Positions 9,426-18,673 of a DNA stretch of 64,000 bases are shown here, piece by piece; position 1 is the first letter of the stretch, and each line of letters begins with the position of its first letter. A program made the position numbers and the translations under genes. A model generated the notes under the pieces. That model had not been told where the DNA came from, ran no database searches, and was given only the letters and a program-made list of their open reading frames with translations. Where the stretch lies: assembly GCF_005497185.1 (NCBI RefSeq), contig NZ_RJTN01000001.1, forward strand, positions 458,843 to 522,842, read 5' to 3'. Source of the DNA: Pectobacterium polonicum (lineage in GTDB: Bacteria; Pseudomonadota; Gammaproteobacteria; Enterobacterales; Enterobacteriaceae).

Positions 9426-9439
9426 ACCGACCTGTCGGT
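9426..9439. promoter_or_regulatory. Perfect palindrome between zitB and aroG
   Basis: ACCGAC-CT-GTCGGT is a perfect 6+2+6 palindrome about 67 bases upstream of zitB and about 95 bases upstream of the proposed aroG -35. It could be a metal-responsive operator for zitB, but no regulator is known for it here. Confidence 0.3.
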
Positions 9440-9533
9440 TGGGCTATTTTCTAGTGAAAATAGGATGGATGCGGCATCTGAGAGCATTTGATCGCGTAAA
9501 TTCCACTGATTTCAGCGTCCTGATAACACCAGC

Positions 9534-9562
9534 TTGACATATAATAATCAATCTTCAATATG
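9534..9562 (+). promoter_or_regulatory. Candidate aroG promoter
   Basis: TTGACA (9534-9539) and AATATG (9557-9562) have 17-base spacing, about 90 bases upstream of the aroG start. The -35 is a perfect consensus match. No convincing TyrR box could be placed over it. Confidence 0.5.
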
Positions 9563-9565
9563 AAA

Positions 9566-9601
9566 CATCCCGTTTCTCAGTCTGCCCGCACAGACGGGAT
9601 G
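9566..9601 (+). other. Leader hairpin in front of aroG
   Basis: CATCCCGT (9566-9573) pairs with ACGGGATG (9594-9601). A competing inner stem, GTCTG (9580-9584) with CAGAC (9591-9595), overlaps the outer right arm, so the two cannot form together. No T-run follows. It lies in the presumed aroG 5' UTR. Confidence 0.35.
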
Positions 9602-9652
9602 GCGCGTATTGGATGGGGCTAACATACCGTTTCGGAACCGATGGATTTATTT

Positions 9653-10708
9653 ATGAATTACCAAAATGACGATTTAAGAATTAAAGAGATCAATGAACTT
9701 TTGCCGCCGGTTGCTTTGCTAGAAAAGTTTCCAGCCACGGATAAGGCCGCGGAAACGGTATCGTTCGCGCGTACAGCTATCCATAAAATTCTTAACGGCA
9801 ATGACGATCGCCTGCTGGTGGTGATTGGTCCTTGCTCGATCCATGATACGAAAGCGGCGAAAGAGTACGCCGCGCGTCTGCTGACGCTGCGTAACGAGTT
9901 GAGTGACGAACTGGAAGTGGTTATGCGAGTTTATTTTGAAAAACCGCGCACCACGATTGGCTGGAAAGGGCTAATCAACGATCCGCACATGGATAATAGT
10001 TTCCAGATCAATGATGGCCTGCGTATTGCGCGCCAGTTACTGCTAGAAATTAACGATAGTGGTTTACCGGCTGCGGGTGAATTCCTCGATATGATTACTC
10101 CGCAATACCTGGCGGATCTGATGAGCTGGGGCGCTATTGGCGCACGCACAACCGAATCTCAGGTACACCGAGAACTGGCATCTGGCCTGTCATGTCCTGT
10201 TGGTTTTAAAAACGGTACCGACGGCACGATCAAAGTCGCGATTGATGCAATCAACGCCGCCAGTGCGCCACACTGCTTCCTCTCTGTCACCAAATGGGGG
10301 CATTCGGCTATCGTGAATACCAGCGGTAACAACGATTGCCACATCATCCTGCGGGGCGGTAAAACGCCGAACTACAGCGCAGAGCATGTTAAGGATGTGA
10401 AAGTGGGTCTGGAAAAAGCCGGTTTGACGCCGCAGGTCATGATCGATTTCAGCCACGCGAACAGCAGCAAACAGTTCAAAAAACAGATGGAAGTCTGTAC
10501 TGATGTCTGCGGGCAGATCGCACAGGGCGAAAAAGCGATCATGGGCGTGATGGTGGAGAGCCATCTGGTTGAGGGTAACCAGAATCTGGAAAGTAGTGAG
10601 CCGCTGGTTTATGGCCGTAGCGTGACCGATGCTTGTATTGGCTGGGAAGATACGGAATCTCTACTGCGTCAGTTAGCATCTGCCGTACGCGAGCGCCGCA
10701 ATAAGTAA
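9653..10708 (+). CDS. aroG: AroG, DAHP synthase (Phe-type)
   Basis: AroG makes DAHP from phosphoenolpyruvate and erythrose 4-phosphate, the first step of the shikimate pathway. The protein is 351 residues and nearly identical in pattern to E. coli AroG, the Phe-inhibited isozyme (MNYQNDDLRIKEINELLPP, VVIGPCSIHD with the metal-binding Cys, FLSVTKWGHSAIVN, QVMIDFSHANSSKQ). The start is set by this match; an in-frame ATG 12 bases upstream is less likely. It lies between zitB and gpmA as in E. coli, with the LysR-azoR-doxX group added. Confidence 0.96.
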   Translation: MNYQNDDLRIKEINELLPPVALLEKFPATDKAAETVSFARTAIHKILNGNDDRLLVVIGPCSIHDTKAAKEYAARLLTLRNELSDELEVVMRVYFEKPRTTIGWKGLINDPHMDNSFQINDGLRIARQLLLEINDSGLPAAGEFLDMITPQYLADLMSWGAIGARTTESQVHRELASGLSCPVGFKNGTDGTIKVAIDAINAASAPHCFLSVTKWGHSAIVNTSGNNDCHIILRGGKTPNYSAEHVKDVKVGLEKAGLTPQVMIDFSHANSSKQFKKQMEVCTDVCGQIAQGEKAIMGVMVESHLVEGNQNLESSEPLVYGRSVTDACIGWEDTESLLRQLASAVRERRNK

Positions 10709-10739
10709 CATCGAATGGCGTGCTATCCGGCACGCCAAT

Positions 10740-10806
10740 AAAAAAACGGCAGTGAAAGCCTTGAATTTTCAGCTCGCGAAAATGAAAACCAGGCTAACAC
10801 TGCCGT
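10740..10806 (-). terminator. Large stem-loop terminator of the azoR-doxX transcript
   Basis: ACGGCAGTG (10746-10754) and CACTGCCGT (10798-10806) pair, and inside them AGCCT with AGGCT and ATTTTC with GAAAAT pair as well, giving a 61-base compound hairpin. On the minus strand it is followed by seven T, so it terminates leftward transcription from doxX. On the plus strand it would form in the aroG 3' end without a T-run. Confidence 0.65.
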
Positions 10807-10822
10807 TAATGATGCATACTCA

Positions 10823-10877
10823 CTTTCCTTTCCTTTCCTTTCCTTTCCTTTCCTTTCCTTTCCTTTCCTTTCCTTTC
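10823..10877. repeat. Pentanucleotide tract, 11 perfect CTTTC units
   Basis: Eleven uninterrupted CTTTC units lie between the aroG stop and the doxX stop. In the doxX mRNA they would read as a purine tract (GAAAG repeated) in the 3' UTR, upstream of the terminator. A perfect tract of this length is prone to slippage, so its unit number should vary between strains. Confidence 0.95.
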
Positions 10878-10919
10878 GGTTTGCCTTTTTATTTCTAGAG
10901 ATAATTACTTATTTATCAA

Positions 10920-11309
10920 TTATTTATTCTTTGCGTCGAGGCTGTATTTACTCGGGCCAAAAGCCACAATCTGTAGTAATCCTCCGACAATGATGATGTT
11001 CTTAAGAAAGTTAATCACCGCGTTTTGATCGGCAAAGTTATGATGAAAAAACACGGCAGTAGCAACAGCAAAGGCGGATAAAACGAGCGCAACCACACGC
11101 GTGTGGTAACCAATAAGTAGAAGAATTCCTCCGCCGATTTCGACCACTAAGGCGATCAAATAACCGAGAAGAGGAAAGGGTAAACCAACCGAGGCGATGT
11201 AGCCTTGGGTGGCTTCTGATGCCCCGATCTTACTAAGGCCGCTGATCACAAAAACAATTGCAATGAGAGCACGACCAATTGCTGAAATGATTGAAGCGTT
11301 CTTTTCCAT
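10920..11309 (-). CDS. DoxX family membrane protein
   Basis: A 129-residue protein with four predicted membrane helices and the DoxX-family N-terminal pattern RALIAIVFVISGLSKIGA. Family members are small inner-membrane proteins often found with oxidoreductases; the exact function is not established. It begins 31 bases after azoR on the same strand, so the two are probably co-transcribed under the LysR regulator next door, suggesting a role in quinone or electrophile stress. The latter is inference from context. Confidence 0.85.
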   Translation of the reverse strand: MEKNASIISAIGRALIAIVFVISGLSKIGASEATQGYIASVGLPFPLLGYLIALVVEIGGGILLLIGYHTRVVALVLSAFAVATAVFFHHNFADQNAVINFLKNIIIVGGLLQIVAFGPSKYSLDAKNK

Positions 11310-11340
11310 GGCGATTCCCTTTCTTGGTAGGTCAGTGTTG

Positions 11341-11955
11341 TTAGGCTTCTAAACTGGCAATACTGAGCTTTGTCTGGCTGATGATGGCAGATTTAGTCTC
11401 TTCATTTCCCTGGCCCAAGCCTTCGGCGCGGATGACCGTTACATCGGTCAGACCGATAAAACCAAGCACGGCCTTTAGATACGTTTCATGATGCTCAAGC
11501 ATGGCGGTAGCGCCATCGCTACTGTAGGTTCCGCCGCGAGTTGAAGCGATAAACAGCCTCTTCCCTTTCTGTATGAGCCCTTGTGGTCCGTTGGGCCCGT
11601 AGGCAAATGTGCGTCCACCGATAACGACGCGATCAATCCAGGTTTTGAGTTGGGAAGAAACGGTAAAGTTATACATAGGGGCACCAATGACGATGGCTTC
11701 AGCGGCAAAGAGATCGTTGATATAAGCATCGCCATGGGCAATTTCGTCGCTCAACTGCGGATCGGGATTGCCACCACCGCGAACCACGGCCATATACGCT
11801 CCAGAAAGATGACCCACTGCATCTTCGACAAGATCGCGATAGACGACCTCGGAACCTGGGTGTAACTCACGCAGCCTTGCGACAATATCGGCAGAAAGTT
11901 GTCGGCTGACGGAATAGTCGCCGAGTATGCTGGAATCGATATGAAGAATTTTCAT
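11341..11955 (-). CDS. azoR: AzoR, FMN-dependent NADH-azoreductase / quinone reductase
   Basis: A 204-residue flavodoxin-fold enzyme. MKILHIDSSILGDYSVSRQLSADIV is the typical FMN-phosphate-binding start, and APMYNFTVSSQLKTWIDRV and STRGGTY are the flavin-contact motifs of the family. AzoR reduces quinones and azo compounds by two electrons and protects against thiol-reactive stress. The start at MKILHID is preferred; an upstream ATG would add 15 unrelated residues. The gene follows a LysR regulator and a palindrome that may be its operator. Confidence 0.9.
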   Translation of the reverse strand: MKILHIDSSILGDYSVSRQLSADIVARLRELHPGSEVVYRDLVEDAVGHLSGAYMAVVRGGGNPDPQLSDEIAHGDAYINDLFAAEAIVIGAPMYNFTVSSQLKTWIDRVVIGGRTFAYGPNGPQGLIQKGKRLFIASTRGGTYSSDGATAMLEHHETYLKAVLGFIGLTDVTVIRAEGLGQGNEETKSAIISQTKLSIASLEA

Positions 11956-11998
11956 AGGGTGACTTCCTGACTTGTTTCGTAGCATAACGAATAAGCAC

Positions 11999-12019
11999 AA
12001 CGATCAGGCACCGATCGTT
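11999..12019. promoter_or_regulatory. Candidate LysR operator upstream of azoR
   Basis: AACGATC and GATCGTT form a perfect inverted repeat with 7 bases between, 44 bases upstream of the azoR start. The size fits a LysR-type (T-N11-A) site, and the only LysR gene in the region is immediately upstream. Confidence 0.5.
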
Positions 12020-12128
12020 TCCATGTCAGTATATTTGCGCCAAAGACACCCGAAAACCCGATATTTTCCGAAGGAACCCATCGGTTTCTGCGATAGGTCG
12101 GTGTTAGCCTGAACGCCTTTTTGAGCGC

Positions 12129-13043
12129 TTATTGGCCAGCGGTTGCTTCCCCATGAAGACTTTTCAGGCGGTCAAGGAACCAACGCCCGGCAGGGCCGGG
12201 CGGCGCTGCTGTTCGGTAGATGGTGGACATCGGAACAGAGATTCCCTCGGGCGGGATATCTTCAAGCATCAGTTCAACCAACTCTCCTTCTGCAAGGTCG
12301 CGCTGTACCACGTGTAATGGCATACCGCCCCAGCCTAGTCCGCTAAGAAGGAAAGCATGTTTGGTAAATAAGTCCGTGAGTCGCCAGGTAGATGAGGACA
12401 TAACGGCATATTCAATCCCCTCGGATAGGCTTGTTCGGTCGGTAAGGACAAGTTGCACGTGCTTTACCAGTTCCGATTTAGGGATGAATCCCCTGAATGC
12501 AGCCAGCGGATGATTGCGTGAAGCGACCATAACCAGCGTGATGCCAGCAAGGTGCTCAGTGCTTAGTGAAGCAAGAGCACTTGGCAAAGCTGCGACAGCC
12601 CCGATGGCCGCTGTCCCGTCGAGCACGCGATGATAGGTTGCTCCCAGCGCCTCGGCGAACACCCGAAGAGGCGTGCCGGGAAAGCGCTGTTTGAACTCGT
12701 TTGCAATAGCAGCGACAGTGGCAATAGGAAACAGCACATCGACGACAACGGAAAGCTCTGCTTCCAGCCCTTCTGATAACCCCTTTGCCCGTGCTTTCAT
12801 GAAATCGACGGAGGTTACGATGCCGCGTGCATCGGCCAGCAAGGCTTGCCCTGCCGGAGTGAGTTTGGGATATCGTCCAGAGCGATCGAATAATTGAACG
12901 CCCATTTGCGCTTCGAGGTTACTCACCAAATCACTGATGACCGACTGTGCGCGATAGAGTTTGCGTGCTGCTGCGGAAAAACTTCCTTCATCAACAGCAA
13001 CGATGAATGTTCTTAATTGATCAAGCGATACTCCATTTATCAT
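12129..13043 (-). CDS. LysR-type transcriptional regulator
   Basis: A 304-residue LysR protein. The winged helix-turn-helix is at residues about 6-65 (LDQLRTFIVAVDEGSFSAAARKLYRAQSVISDLVSNLEAQMG), followed by a periplasmic-binding-like effector domain at about 90-295. It is on the same strand as, and upstream of, azoR-doxX, with a 173-base gap holding a palindrome. Control of azoR-doxX by an electrophile or quinone is likely but inferred. The effector cannot be named from sequence. Confidence 0.9.
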   Translation of the reverse strand: MINGVSLDQLRTFIVAVDEGSFSAAARKLYRAQSVISDLVSNLEAQMGVQLFDRSGRYPKLTPAGQALLADARGIVTSVDFMKARAKGLSEGLEAELSVVVDVLFPIATVAAIANEFKQRFPGTPLRVFAEALGATYHRVLDGTAAIGAVAALPSALASLSTEHLAGITLVMVASRNHPLAAFRGFIPKSELVKHVQLVLTDRTSLSEGIEYAVMSSSTWRLTDLFTKHAFLLSGLGWGGMPLHVVQRDLAEGELVELMLEDIPPEGISVPMSTIYRTAAPPGPAGRWFLDRLKSLHGEATAGQ

Positions 13044-13112
13044 ACAAAGTCACCCTCGTCTTTTTATCAATGAGGCATTGATTGTGAATGTCCGTGCTGA
13101 AGACGATGAAAT

Positions 13113-13138
13113 AAAAAAACCCGGCACAGGCCGGGTTT
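13113..13138 (-). terminator. Intrinsic terminator of gpmA
   Basis: On the minus strand, ACCCGGC and GCCGGGT pair around a four-base loop and are followed by TTTTTT, 18 bases beyond the gpmA stop. Confidence 0.9.
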
Positions 13139-13155
13139 CTTCATTCAACGGTAAA

Positions 13156-13908
13156 TTACTTCGCTTTACCTTGGTTCGCTACTGCGGCGGCTTTGGCGGC
13201 GATTTCGTCCGCGTTGCCCAGATAGTAACGTTTGATTGGTTTGAAGTTCTCGTCGAACTCATACACCAACGGTACGCCAGTTGGGATATTCAGTTCCAGA
13301 ATTTCGTCTTCGCCCATATTGTCCAGGTATTTCACCAGTGCACGCAATGAGTTACCGTGAGCCGCAACGATTACACGCTCACCGCTCTTAATGCGTGGCA
13401 GGATGGTTTCGGTCCAGTAAGGCACAACGCGTTCGATGGTCAGCGCCAGGCTTTCAGTCAGCGGCAGCTCTTTGTCACTCAGCGCTGCATAACGTGGATC
13501 ATGGCCTGGGAAACGTTCGTCATCACGCGTCAACTCTGGCGGTGTGATTGCGAAACCGCGACGCCATTGTTTAACCTGCTCGTCACCGTATTTTTCAGCG
13601 GTTTCGGCTTTGTTCAGACCCTGCAACGCCCCATAGTGGCGCTCATTCAGTTTCCAGGATTTCTCAACTGGCAACCAGGCTTGATCCAGCTCGTCCAGTA
13701 CGTTCCACAGTGTGTGAATGGCACGTTTCAGCACGGAGGTATACGCGAAATCAAAGGCAAAACCTTCGTCTTTCAGCAGTTGACCTGCGGCTTTGGCTTC
13801 TGAACGGCCCTTGTCGGACAGATCAACATCGTACCAGCCTGTGAAGCGGTTTTCGTTGTTCCACTGGCTCTCACCGTGTCTTACCAGTACTAGCTTAGTT
13901 ACAGCCAT
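13156..13908 (-). CDS. gpmA: GpmA, 2,3-bisphosphoglycerate-dependent phosphoglycerate mutase
   Basis: GpmA interconverts 3- and 2-phosphoglycerate in glycolysis. The protein is 250 residues, the same as in E. coli. [20 protein letters not shown] carries the phosphorylated His, and [19 protein letters not shown] carries the second catalytic His. The start ([14 protein letters not shown]) has a strong AGGAAGGAG site; an in-frame ATG 75 bases upstream is not the true start. It normally neighbours galM; here a copper operon separates them. Confidence 0.97.
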   Translation of the reverse strand: MAVTKLVLVRHGESQWNNENRFTGWYDVDLSDKGRSEAKAAGQLLKDEGFAFDFAYTSVLKRAIHTLWNVLDELDQAWLPVEKSWKLNERHYGALQGLNKAETAEKYGDEQVKQWRRGFAITPPELTRDDERFPGHDPRYAALSDKELPLTESLALTIERVVPYWTETILPRIKSGERVIVAAHGNSLRALVKYLDNMGEDEILELNIPTGVPLVYEFDENFKPIKRYYLGNADEIAAKAAAVANQGKAK

Positions 13909-14045
13909 AGCTAAACTCCTTCCTATCCTAAGATTTCTGTGATAACTGATTTCATTATAGGGGGGGAGAGCGGTTATCGGCAATCGATAGTCGATGGCAA
14001 GCGTGATTTATCCGCAGGTTATTTGCGTAACATCACGCTCGGGCT

Positions 14046-17000
14046 TTACCGTTTCAGCAAACCGGAATCTCCCTTGTGTAATAGCAGATAAACTGCCGGA
14101 ATCACCAGCATTGACAGCAGAGGTGCGCTGACCATGCCGCCAATCATCGGCGCGGCGATGCGCTGCATGATCTCGGAACCGCTACCGCCTCCCCACATGA
14201 TGGGCAGCAGCCCTGCCATAATCGTTGCCACGGTCATCATTTTCGGGCGTACGCGCAGAACTGCCCCTTCGTGGATGGCATCCATCAGCTGTTGACGCGA
14301 AAGCGCCTGACCCGCCACTTGATGTTTTTCTACTGCATGGTTGAGGTACAGCAGCATGATGACGCCAAATTCCGCCGATACACCTGCCAATGCAATAAAG
14401 CCAACGGCACCCGCGACAGAAAGATTATAGCCGAGGAGATAGAGCAGCCAGACGCCACCTATTAGCGCGAAAGGTAATGTTGCCATAATCAGCAGTGCAT
14501 CTTTGATGCGGTTGAAGGTGATATAGAGCAGCACGAAAATGATCAGCAGCGTGAAGGGGATGACGACCTTCATTTTCTCCGTGGCACGTTCCAGATACTC
14601 AAACTGACCGGACCAGCTTAACGACACGCCTTCCGGCAGCGTGACCTGCTGGGTGACGGCCCGTTGCATGTCTTCAACGGCGGATTTCAGATCGCGGCCG
14701 CGTAGATCGACATAAATCCAATCTGACAGTCGACTGTTTTCACTTTTCAGCATCGGTGGCCCTTCGCTGACGTGAACATCCGCCAGCTCTGTCAGCGTCA
14801 CTCTGCTGCCGTTGGCCGTCACGATAGGCAGATCGCGCAGCTTTTGTAGCGAATCGCGTAATTCACGCGGGTAGCGGATGTTGATGGGATAACGCTGGCG
14901 ACCTTCAATGGTTTCGCCGATGTTTTGCCCGCCGATGAGCGTAGCGACCACCGACTGAAGCTCCTCGACGGACACGCCATAGCGTGCGGCGCGCTGACGA
15001 TCGATATCAATATCGATATAGCGTCCACCCGCCAGCCGTTCTGCCAGCGCAGATGTCACGCCCGGAACCTGTTTTACCACCTGCTCGATTTGCGCGGCAG
15101 TGCGTTCGATATCCTCCAGATTGTTTCCGTTAACCTTAATACCCACCGGACTTTTGATACCGGTCGCCAGCATATCCAGCCGGTTGCGAATTGGCGGCAC
15201 CCACACGTTGGCGATACCCGGCAGGCTGACGGTACGATCCAATTCGGCAACTAACTTGTCCATGGTCATGCCCTCGCGCCACTGGTCGCGCGGTTTCAGC
15301 CGAATGGTGCTTTCCAGCATGGTGAGCGGTGCAGGGTCGGTTGCCGTTTCGGCACGGCCTGCTTTACCGAAGACCGATTCAACTTCAGGCACGGTTTTAA
15401 TCAGCCGATCGGTTTGTTGCAGCAGGCGACCTGCTTCACGCGCGGAAATGCCGGGCAGGGTGGAAGGCATATACAGCAGATCGCCCTCATCCAGTGGCGG
15501 CATAAATTCGCTTCCCAAACGGCTGAGCGGAAATAGCGTCAGTAGTAATAGCAGAGCGGAAACCAGCAGCGTGGCCTTCGGGTAGCTCAGTACCTTTTGC
15601 AGTATCGGGTGATAGATCGCGATCAGCCAGCGATTAATTGGATTCGCCTGTTCGTCCGGTATCTTGCCGCGTACAAAATACCCCATTAGCACTGGCACCA
15701 ACGTAATCCCTAATCCAGCAGCGACGGCCATGGCATAGGTTTTGGTAAAGGCCAGCGGTGAAAACATACGGCCTTCCTGTGCCTCCAGTGAGAACACCGG
15801 GACAAACGACAGCGTAATGATCAGCAGGCTGCAAAACAGTGCGGGGCCGACTTCCACCGCAGCCCGTTCTGCCAACTGCCACCACTCGTTATTCTGCGGC
15901 TGCTTTCCTGGGTTTTCATGCCGCCACTGTTCAATGACTTTATGCATGTTTTCTATCATTACGATGGCGGCATCTACCATCGCGCCGATGGCAATCGCGA
16001 TACCGCCCAGCGACATGATGTTCGCGTTCACGCCCTGATAACGCATGATAATAAATGCCCCCAGAATCCCCAGCGGCAGGCTGATGATCGCTACTAACGC
16101 CGAGCGGAAGTGGAACAGGAACAGGGCGCAAATGACCGCGACGACGGCAAACTCTTCCAGCAATTTGAAGCTCAGCGTGTCGATAGCGTGTTCAATCAAC
16201 TGCGAGCGATCGTAGGTTGGGACGATCTCCACGCCTGCGGGCAGGCTTTTTTGTATCTCCTGTAACCGCGCTTTGACGGCATGCAGCGTATTCAGTGCGT
16301 TTTTGCCATAGCGCATAACGATGATGCCACCCGCCACTTCGCCTTCACCATTCAGTTCGGCGATACCGCGCCGCATCTCCGGGCCTTCGCGGAGCGTGGC
16401 CACATCTTGCAATAGCACGGGAATACCGTTGCGGATGGTAATCACCACATGGTTAAAGTCTTGCGCGGTTTTCAGGTAACCGGTGGTGCGCACCATGTAC
16501 TCGGCTTCACCTAACTCCAGCACGGAGCCACCATTTTCCTGATTAGCTGCCTGAACGGCACTGACGATCTGTTGGTGGGTGATACCCTGCGTCCGCATAC
16601 GTTCGGGGTCGACGACGATCTGATACTGCTTGACCATGCCGCCCACGCTGGCGACTTCAGCCACATCGGGAACGGTTTTCAGCTCATACTTCAGCAACCA
16701 GTCCTGAAAGCCACGCAGATCGGCCAGACTGTATTTTCCGCTGCGATCGACCAGCGCGTATTCGTAGATCCAGCCGACGCCGGTGGCATCCGGGCCAAGC
16801 GAGGTTTTCGCATCGGCAGGCAGGCTGGATTGCACTTGGCTGAGATACTCCAGCACGCGGGATCGCGCCCAGTAGGGATCGGTACTATCTTCAAACAGCA
16901 CATAGACGTAGGCATCGCCGAACATGGAGAAACCCCGTACCGTTTTGGCACCCGGCACGGAAAGCATGGTGGTGGTCAGCGGGTAGGTCACCTGATTTTC

Positions 17001-17183
17001 CACCACCTGCGGCGCTTTGCCCGGATAGCTAACGCGAATGATGACCTGAACGTCAGACAGGTCGGGCAGGGCATCCAGCGGTGTTTTTTGCAGAGAAAGC
17101 AGACCCCATGCCGCCATGAACAGCGCAGCCAGTAAAACCAGCAGGCGGTTTTTAAGCGACCAGCGAATCACGTAGGCGATCAT
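14046..17183 (-). CDS. cusA: CusA-type RND pump for Cu(I)/Ag(I)
   Basis: A 1045-residue heavy-metal RND transporter with the twelve-helix, two-periplasmic-domain architecture. The three methionines that bind Cu(I)/Ag(I) in E. coli CusA are all present in context: [19 protein letters not shown] and [13 protein letters not shown]. The proton-relay Asp is seen in [21 protein letters not shown]. This favours monovalent copper/silver over Zn/Co. It overlaps cusB by ATGA, so the two are translationally coupled. No CusRS two-component genes lie in the window. Confidence 0.93.
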   Translation of the reverse strand: MIAYVIRWSLKNRLLVLLAALFMAAWGLLSLQKTPLDALPDLSDVQVIIRVSYPGKAPQVVENQVTYPLTTTMLSVPGAKTVRGFSMFGDAYVYVLFEDSTDPYWARSRVLEYLSQVQSSLPADAKTSLGPDATGVGWIYEYALVDRSGKYSLADLRGFQDWLLKYELKTVPDVAEVASVGGMVKQYQIVVDPERMRTQGITHQQIVSAVQAANQENGGSVLELGEAEYMVRTTGYLKTAQDFNHVVITIRNGIPVLLQDVATLREGPEMRRGIAELNGEGEVAGGIIVMRYGKNALNTLHAVKARLQEIQKSLPAGVEIVPTYDRSQLIEHAIDTLSFKLLEEFAVVAVICALFLFHFRSALVAIISLPLGILGAFIIMRYQGVNANIMSLGGIAIAIGAMVDAAIVMIENMHKVIEQWRHENPGKQPQNNEWWQLAERAAVEVGPALFCSLLIITLSFVPVFSLEAQEGRMFSPLAFTKTYAMAVAAGLGITLVPVLMGYFVRGKIPDEQANPINRWLIAIYHPILQKVLSYPKATLLVSALLLLLTLFPLSRLGSEFMPPLDEGDLLYMPSTLPGISAREAGRLLQQTDRLIKTVPEVESVFGKAGRAETATDPAPLTMLESTIRLKPRDQWREGMTMDKLVAELDRTVSLPGIANVWVPPIRNRLDMLATGIKSPVGIKVNGNNLEDIERTAAQIEQVVKQVPGVTSALAERLAGGRYIDIDIDRQRAARYGVSVEELQSVVATLIGGQNIGETIEGRQRYPINIRYPRELRDSLQKLRDLPIVTANGSRVTLTELADVHVSEGPPMLKSENSRLSDWIYVDLRGRDLKSAVEDMQRAVTQQVTLPEGVSLSWSGQFEYLERATEKMKVVIPFTLLIIFVLLYITFNRIKDALLIMATLPFALIGGVWLLYLLGYNLSVAGAVGFIALAGVSAEFGVIMLLYLNHAVEKHQVAGQALSRQQLMDAIHEGAVLRVRPKMMTVATIMAGLLPIMWGGGSGSEIMQRIAAPMIGGMVSAPLLSMLVIPAVYLLLHKGDSGLLKR

Positions 17184-18673
17184 TGGTGGCCTCCGTGGCT
17201 GGCATGTGGATTGTCAGTGGGTAAAAAATTCAGAACATGAATCCCGCTGTCATCCATATTGAACTGGATGTTGACGGTGCTGCCGACTCCCATACCCTGT
17301 GGCAGTCCTGATGATGGCAGTGTGAAATCCATTGTCATCGGTGACCAGTTGAGCGCCGGAACGGCTTCATGTTCAATGGTGACCTGATTGCCGTTTATCG
17401 CCCTGATCACTCCCTGAGTTTGGTAGCCAACGGGCGTTGCTGGGTTTGCCAATGTCTCAGCAGCAAACTGTGGCAGGGTACTGCGCAGGCTGGCTTCGGA
17501 ATCAATCAGGAACTGACCGGAGGTGACCACGCTGTCGCCTTCTTTCAGCCCATCAATAATTTCCACCCAGTCGCCCAACGATGCGCCCGCGGTGACGTTA
17601 CGCGGGGTGAAATGGCCGCCGCCGTCGCTCAGTAAAACCCGATTTTGGCTACCGCTGACCAACAGTGCTTCCTGTGGGATCGCCAGACGCGGTTGTGCTT
17701 GAGAGTGAGAAAGCTGCACGGTCAGGTACATACCGGGTTTGAGCTGCTGTTGCGGGTTGTCCAGCACCACGCGGGCTTTTAACGTGCGCGTCGTGCTATC
17801 CAATATGGGTAGCAGTTCGCTGATTTTGCCGTGGAAGGTTTTACCCGGCCAGGCATTGCTGGTGGCGCTGATATCGCTGCCGATCGCTAGCTGTGCCGCC
17901 TGCGCCTCGGGATAATCGAGATCGACCCAAATTGGGTTCAAGCTGGCAAGCTCGAATAACGGCTGAGCCGGACTTAACTGCATACCTTGCCGCACCTCCA
18001 ACTTATTCACGTAGCCATCTTCCAGCGCGGTAATCGCAATCCTATCCTGCGGTTTGCCGCTACGCTCTACCTGTCGAATAATGGCTTCCGGCATGAATAG
18101 CAGCGCTAGTCGCTGGCGTGCCGCTTGGGTCAGCATGTCGTCGCCCAACTGCCGTACCGCCAGATATTCATGCTGTGCCGCCGCCCAGGTTGGGTTCCAT
18201 AACGTGGCTAGCGTCTCGCCTTTTTTCACCTGTTGTTGCAGCGCGCTAACTGTGAGCTTTTCGATAATGCCGCCGCTGGGAGCGACGAGCGTGCGTAATC
18301 CGCGTTCGTTGAGCGTGACGGTGCCATAACCCATTCTGCTGTCAGACAGTTCACGCATTTCCGCACGGGCTGTGCGAACACCGAGGTTCTGCTGCTGCCG
18401 GGCGCTGACGGTGATTCCGCCGTCTTCCTGCACGTCATCGGCATAGCGTGGAACCAGTTCCATATCCATAAAGGGCGATTTTCCCGGCTTATCGAAACGC
18501 TTATCCGGCACCATTGGGTCGTACCAATAGAGAACCGATCGTTCTGGCGCGGCGGTAGAAGGTGAGTGCGGCGTTTGCTGTTTACCTACCAGATAGCCCA
18601 CGCCACTTGCGCTGAGAATAGCCAGCACCACCAGGCTAAACATCAGTGATTTTCTCATGACTATTTTGCTCAT
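17180..18673 (-). CDS. cusB: CusB-type adaptor fused to a C-terminal CusF domain
   Basis: A 497-residue periplasmic adaptor of the Cus efflux complex. After an N-terminal anchor/signal comes the metal-binding segment [20 protein letters not shown] followed by FMDMELVP, as in CusB, then the barrel-sandwich, hairpin and beta-barrel domains to about residue 400. The last ~80 residues form an additional CusF-like domain: [20 protein letters not shown] has the His, Trp and two Met ligands of CusF, and the tail is HASHGGHQ. E. coli CusB lacks this domain. The start is set by the ATGA overlap with cusC. Confidence 0.92.
   Translation of the reverse strand: MSKIVMRKSLMFSLVVLAILSASGVGYLVGKQQTPHSPSTAAPERSVLYWYDPMVPDKRFDKPGKSPFMDMELVPRYADDVQEDGGITVSARQQQNLGVRTARAEMRELSDSRMGYGTVTLNERGLRTLVAPSGGIIEKLTVSALQQQVKKGETLATLWNPTWAAAQHEYLAVRQLGDDMLTQAARQRLALLFMPEAIIRQVERSGKPQDRIAITALEDGYVNKLEVRQGMQLSPAQPLFELASLNPIWVDLDYPEAQAAQLAIGSDISATSNAWPGKTFHGKISELLPILDSTTRTLKARVVLDNPQQQLKPGMYLTVQLSHSQAQPRLAIPQEALLVSGSQNRVLLSDGGGHFTPRNVTAGASLGDWVEIIDGLKEGDSVVTSGQFLIDSEASLRSTLPQFAAETLANPATPVGYQTQGVIRAINGNQVTIEHEAVPALNWSPMTMDFTLPSSGLPQGMGVGSTVNIQFNMDDSGIHVLNFLPTDNPHASHGGHQ

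Noticed and set aside
9496..9514. TyrR box upstream of aroG
   Set aside because: GTAAA and TTTCA are present but nine bases apart instead of the six needed for TGTAAA-N6-TTTACA.
10716..10746. Terminator for aroG formed by the GGCGTGC / GCACGCC stem right after its stop
   Set aside because: The stem is followed by A residues on the plus strand, so it lacks the T-run of an intrinsic terminator in the aroG direction.
10823..10877. CRISPR-like array
   Set aside because: The units are 5 bases with no spacers; it is a simple tandem repeat. No CRISPR array or cas gene was seen in the window.
13357..13803. 148-residue plus-strand frame inside gpmA
   Set aside because: Antisense shadow of gpmA, whose protein matches E. 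coli end to end.
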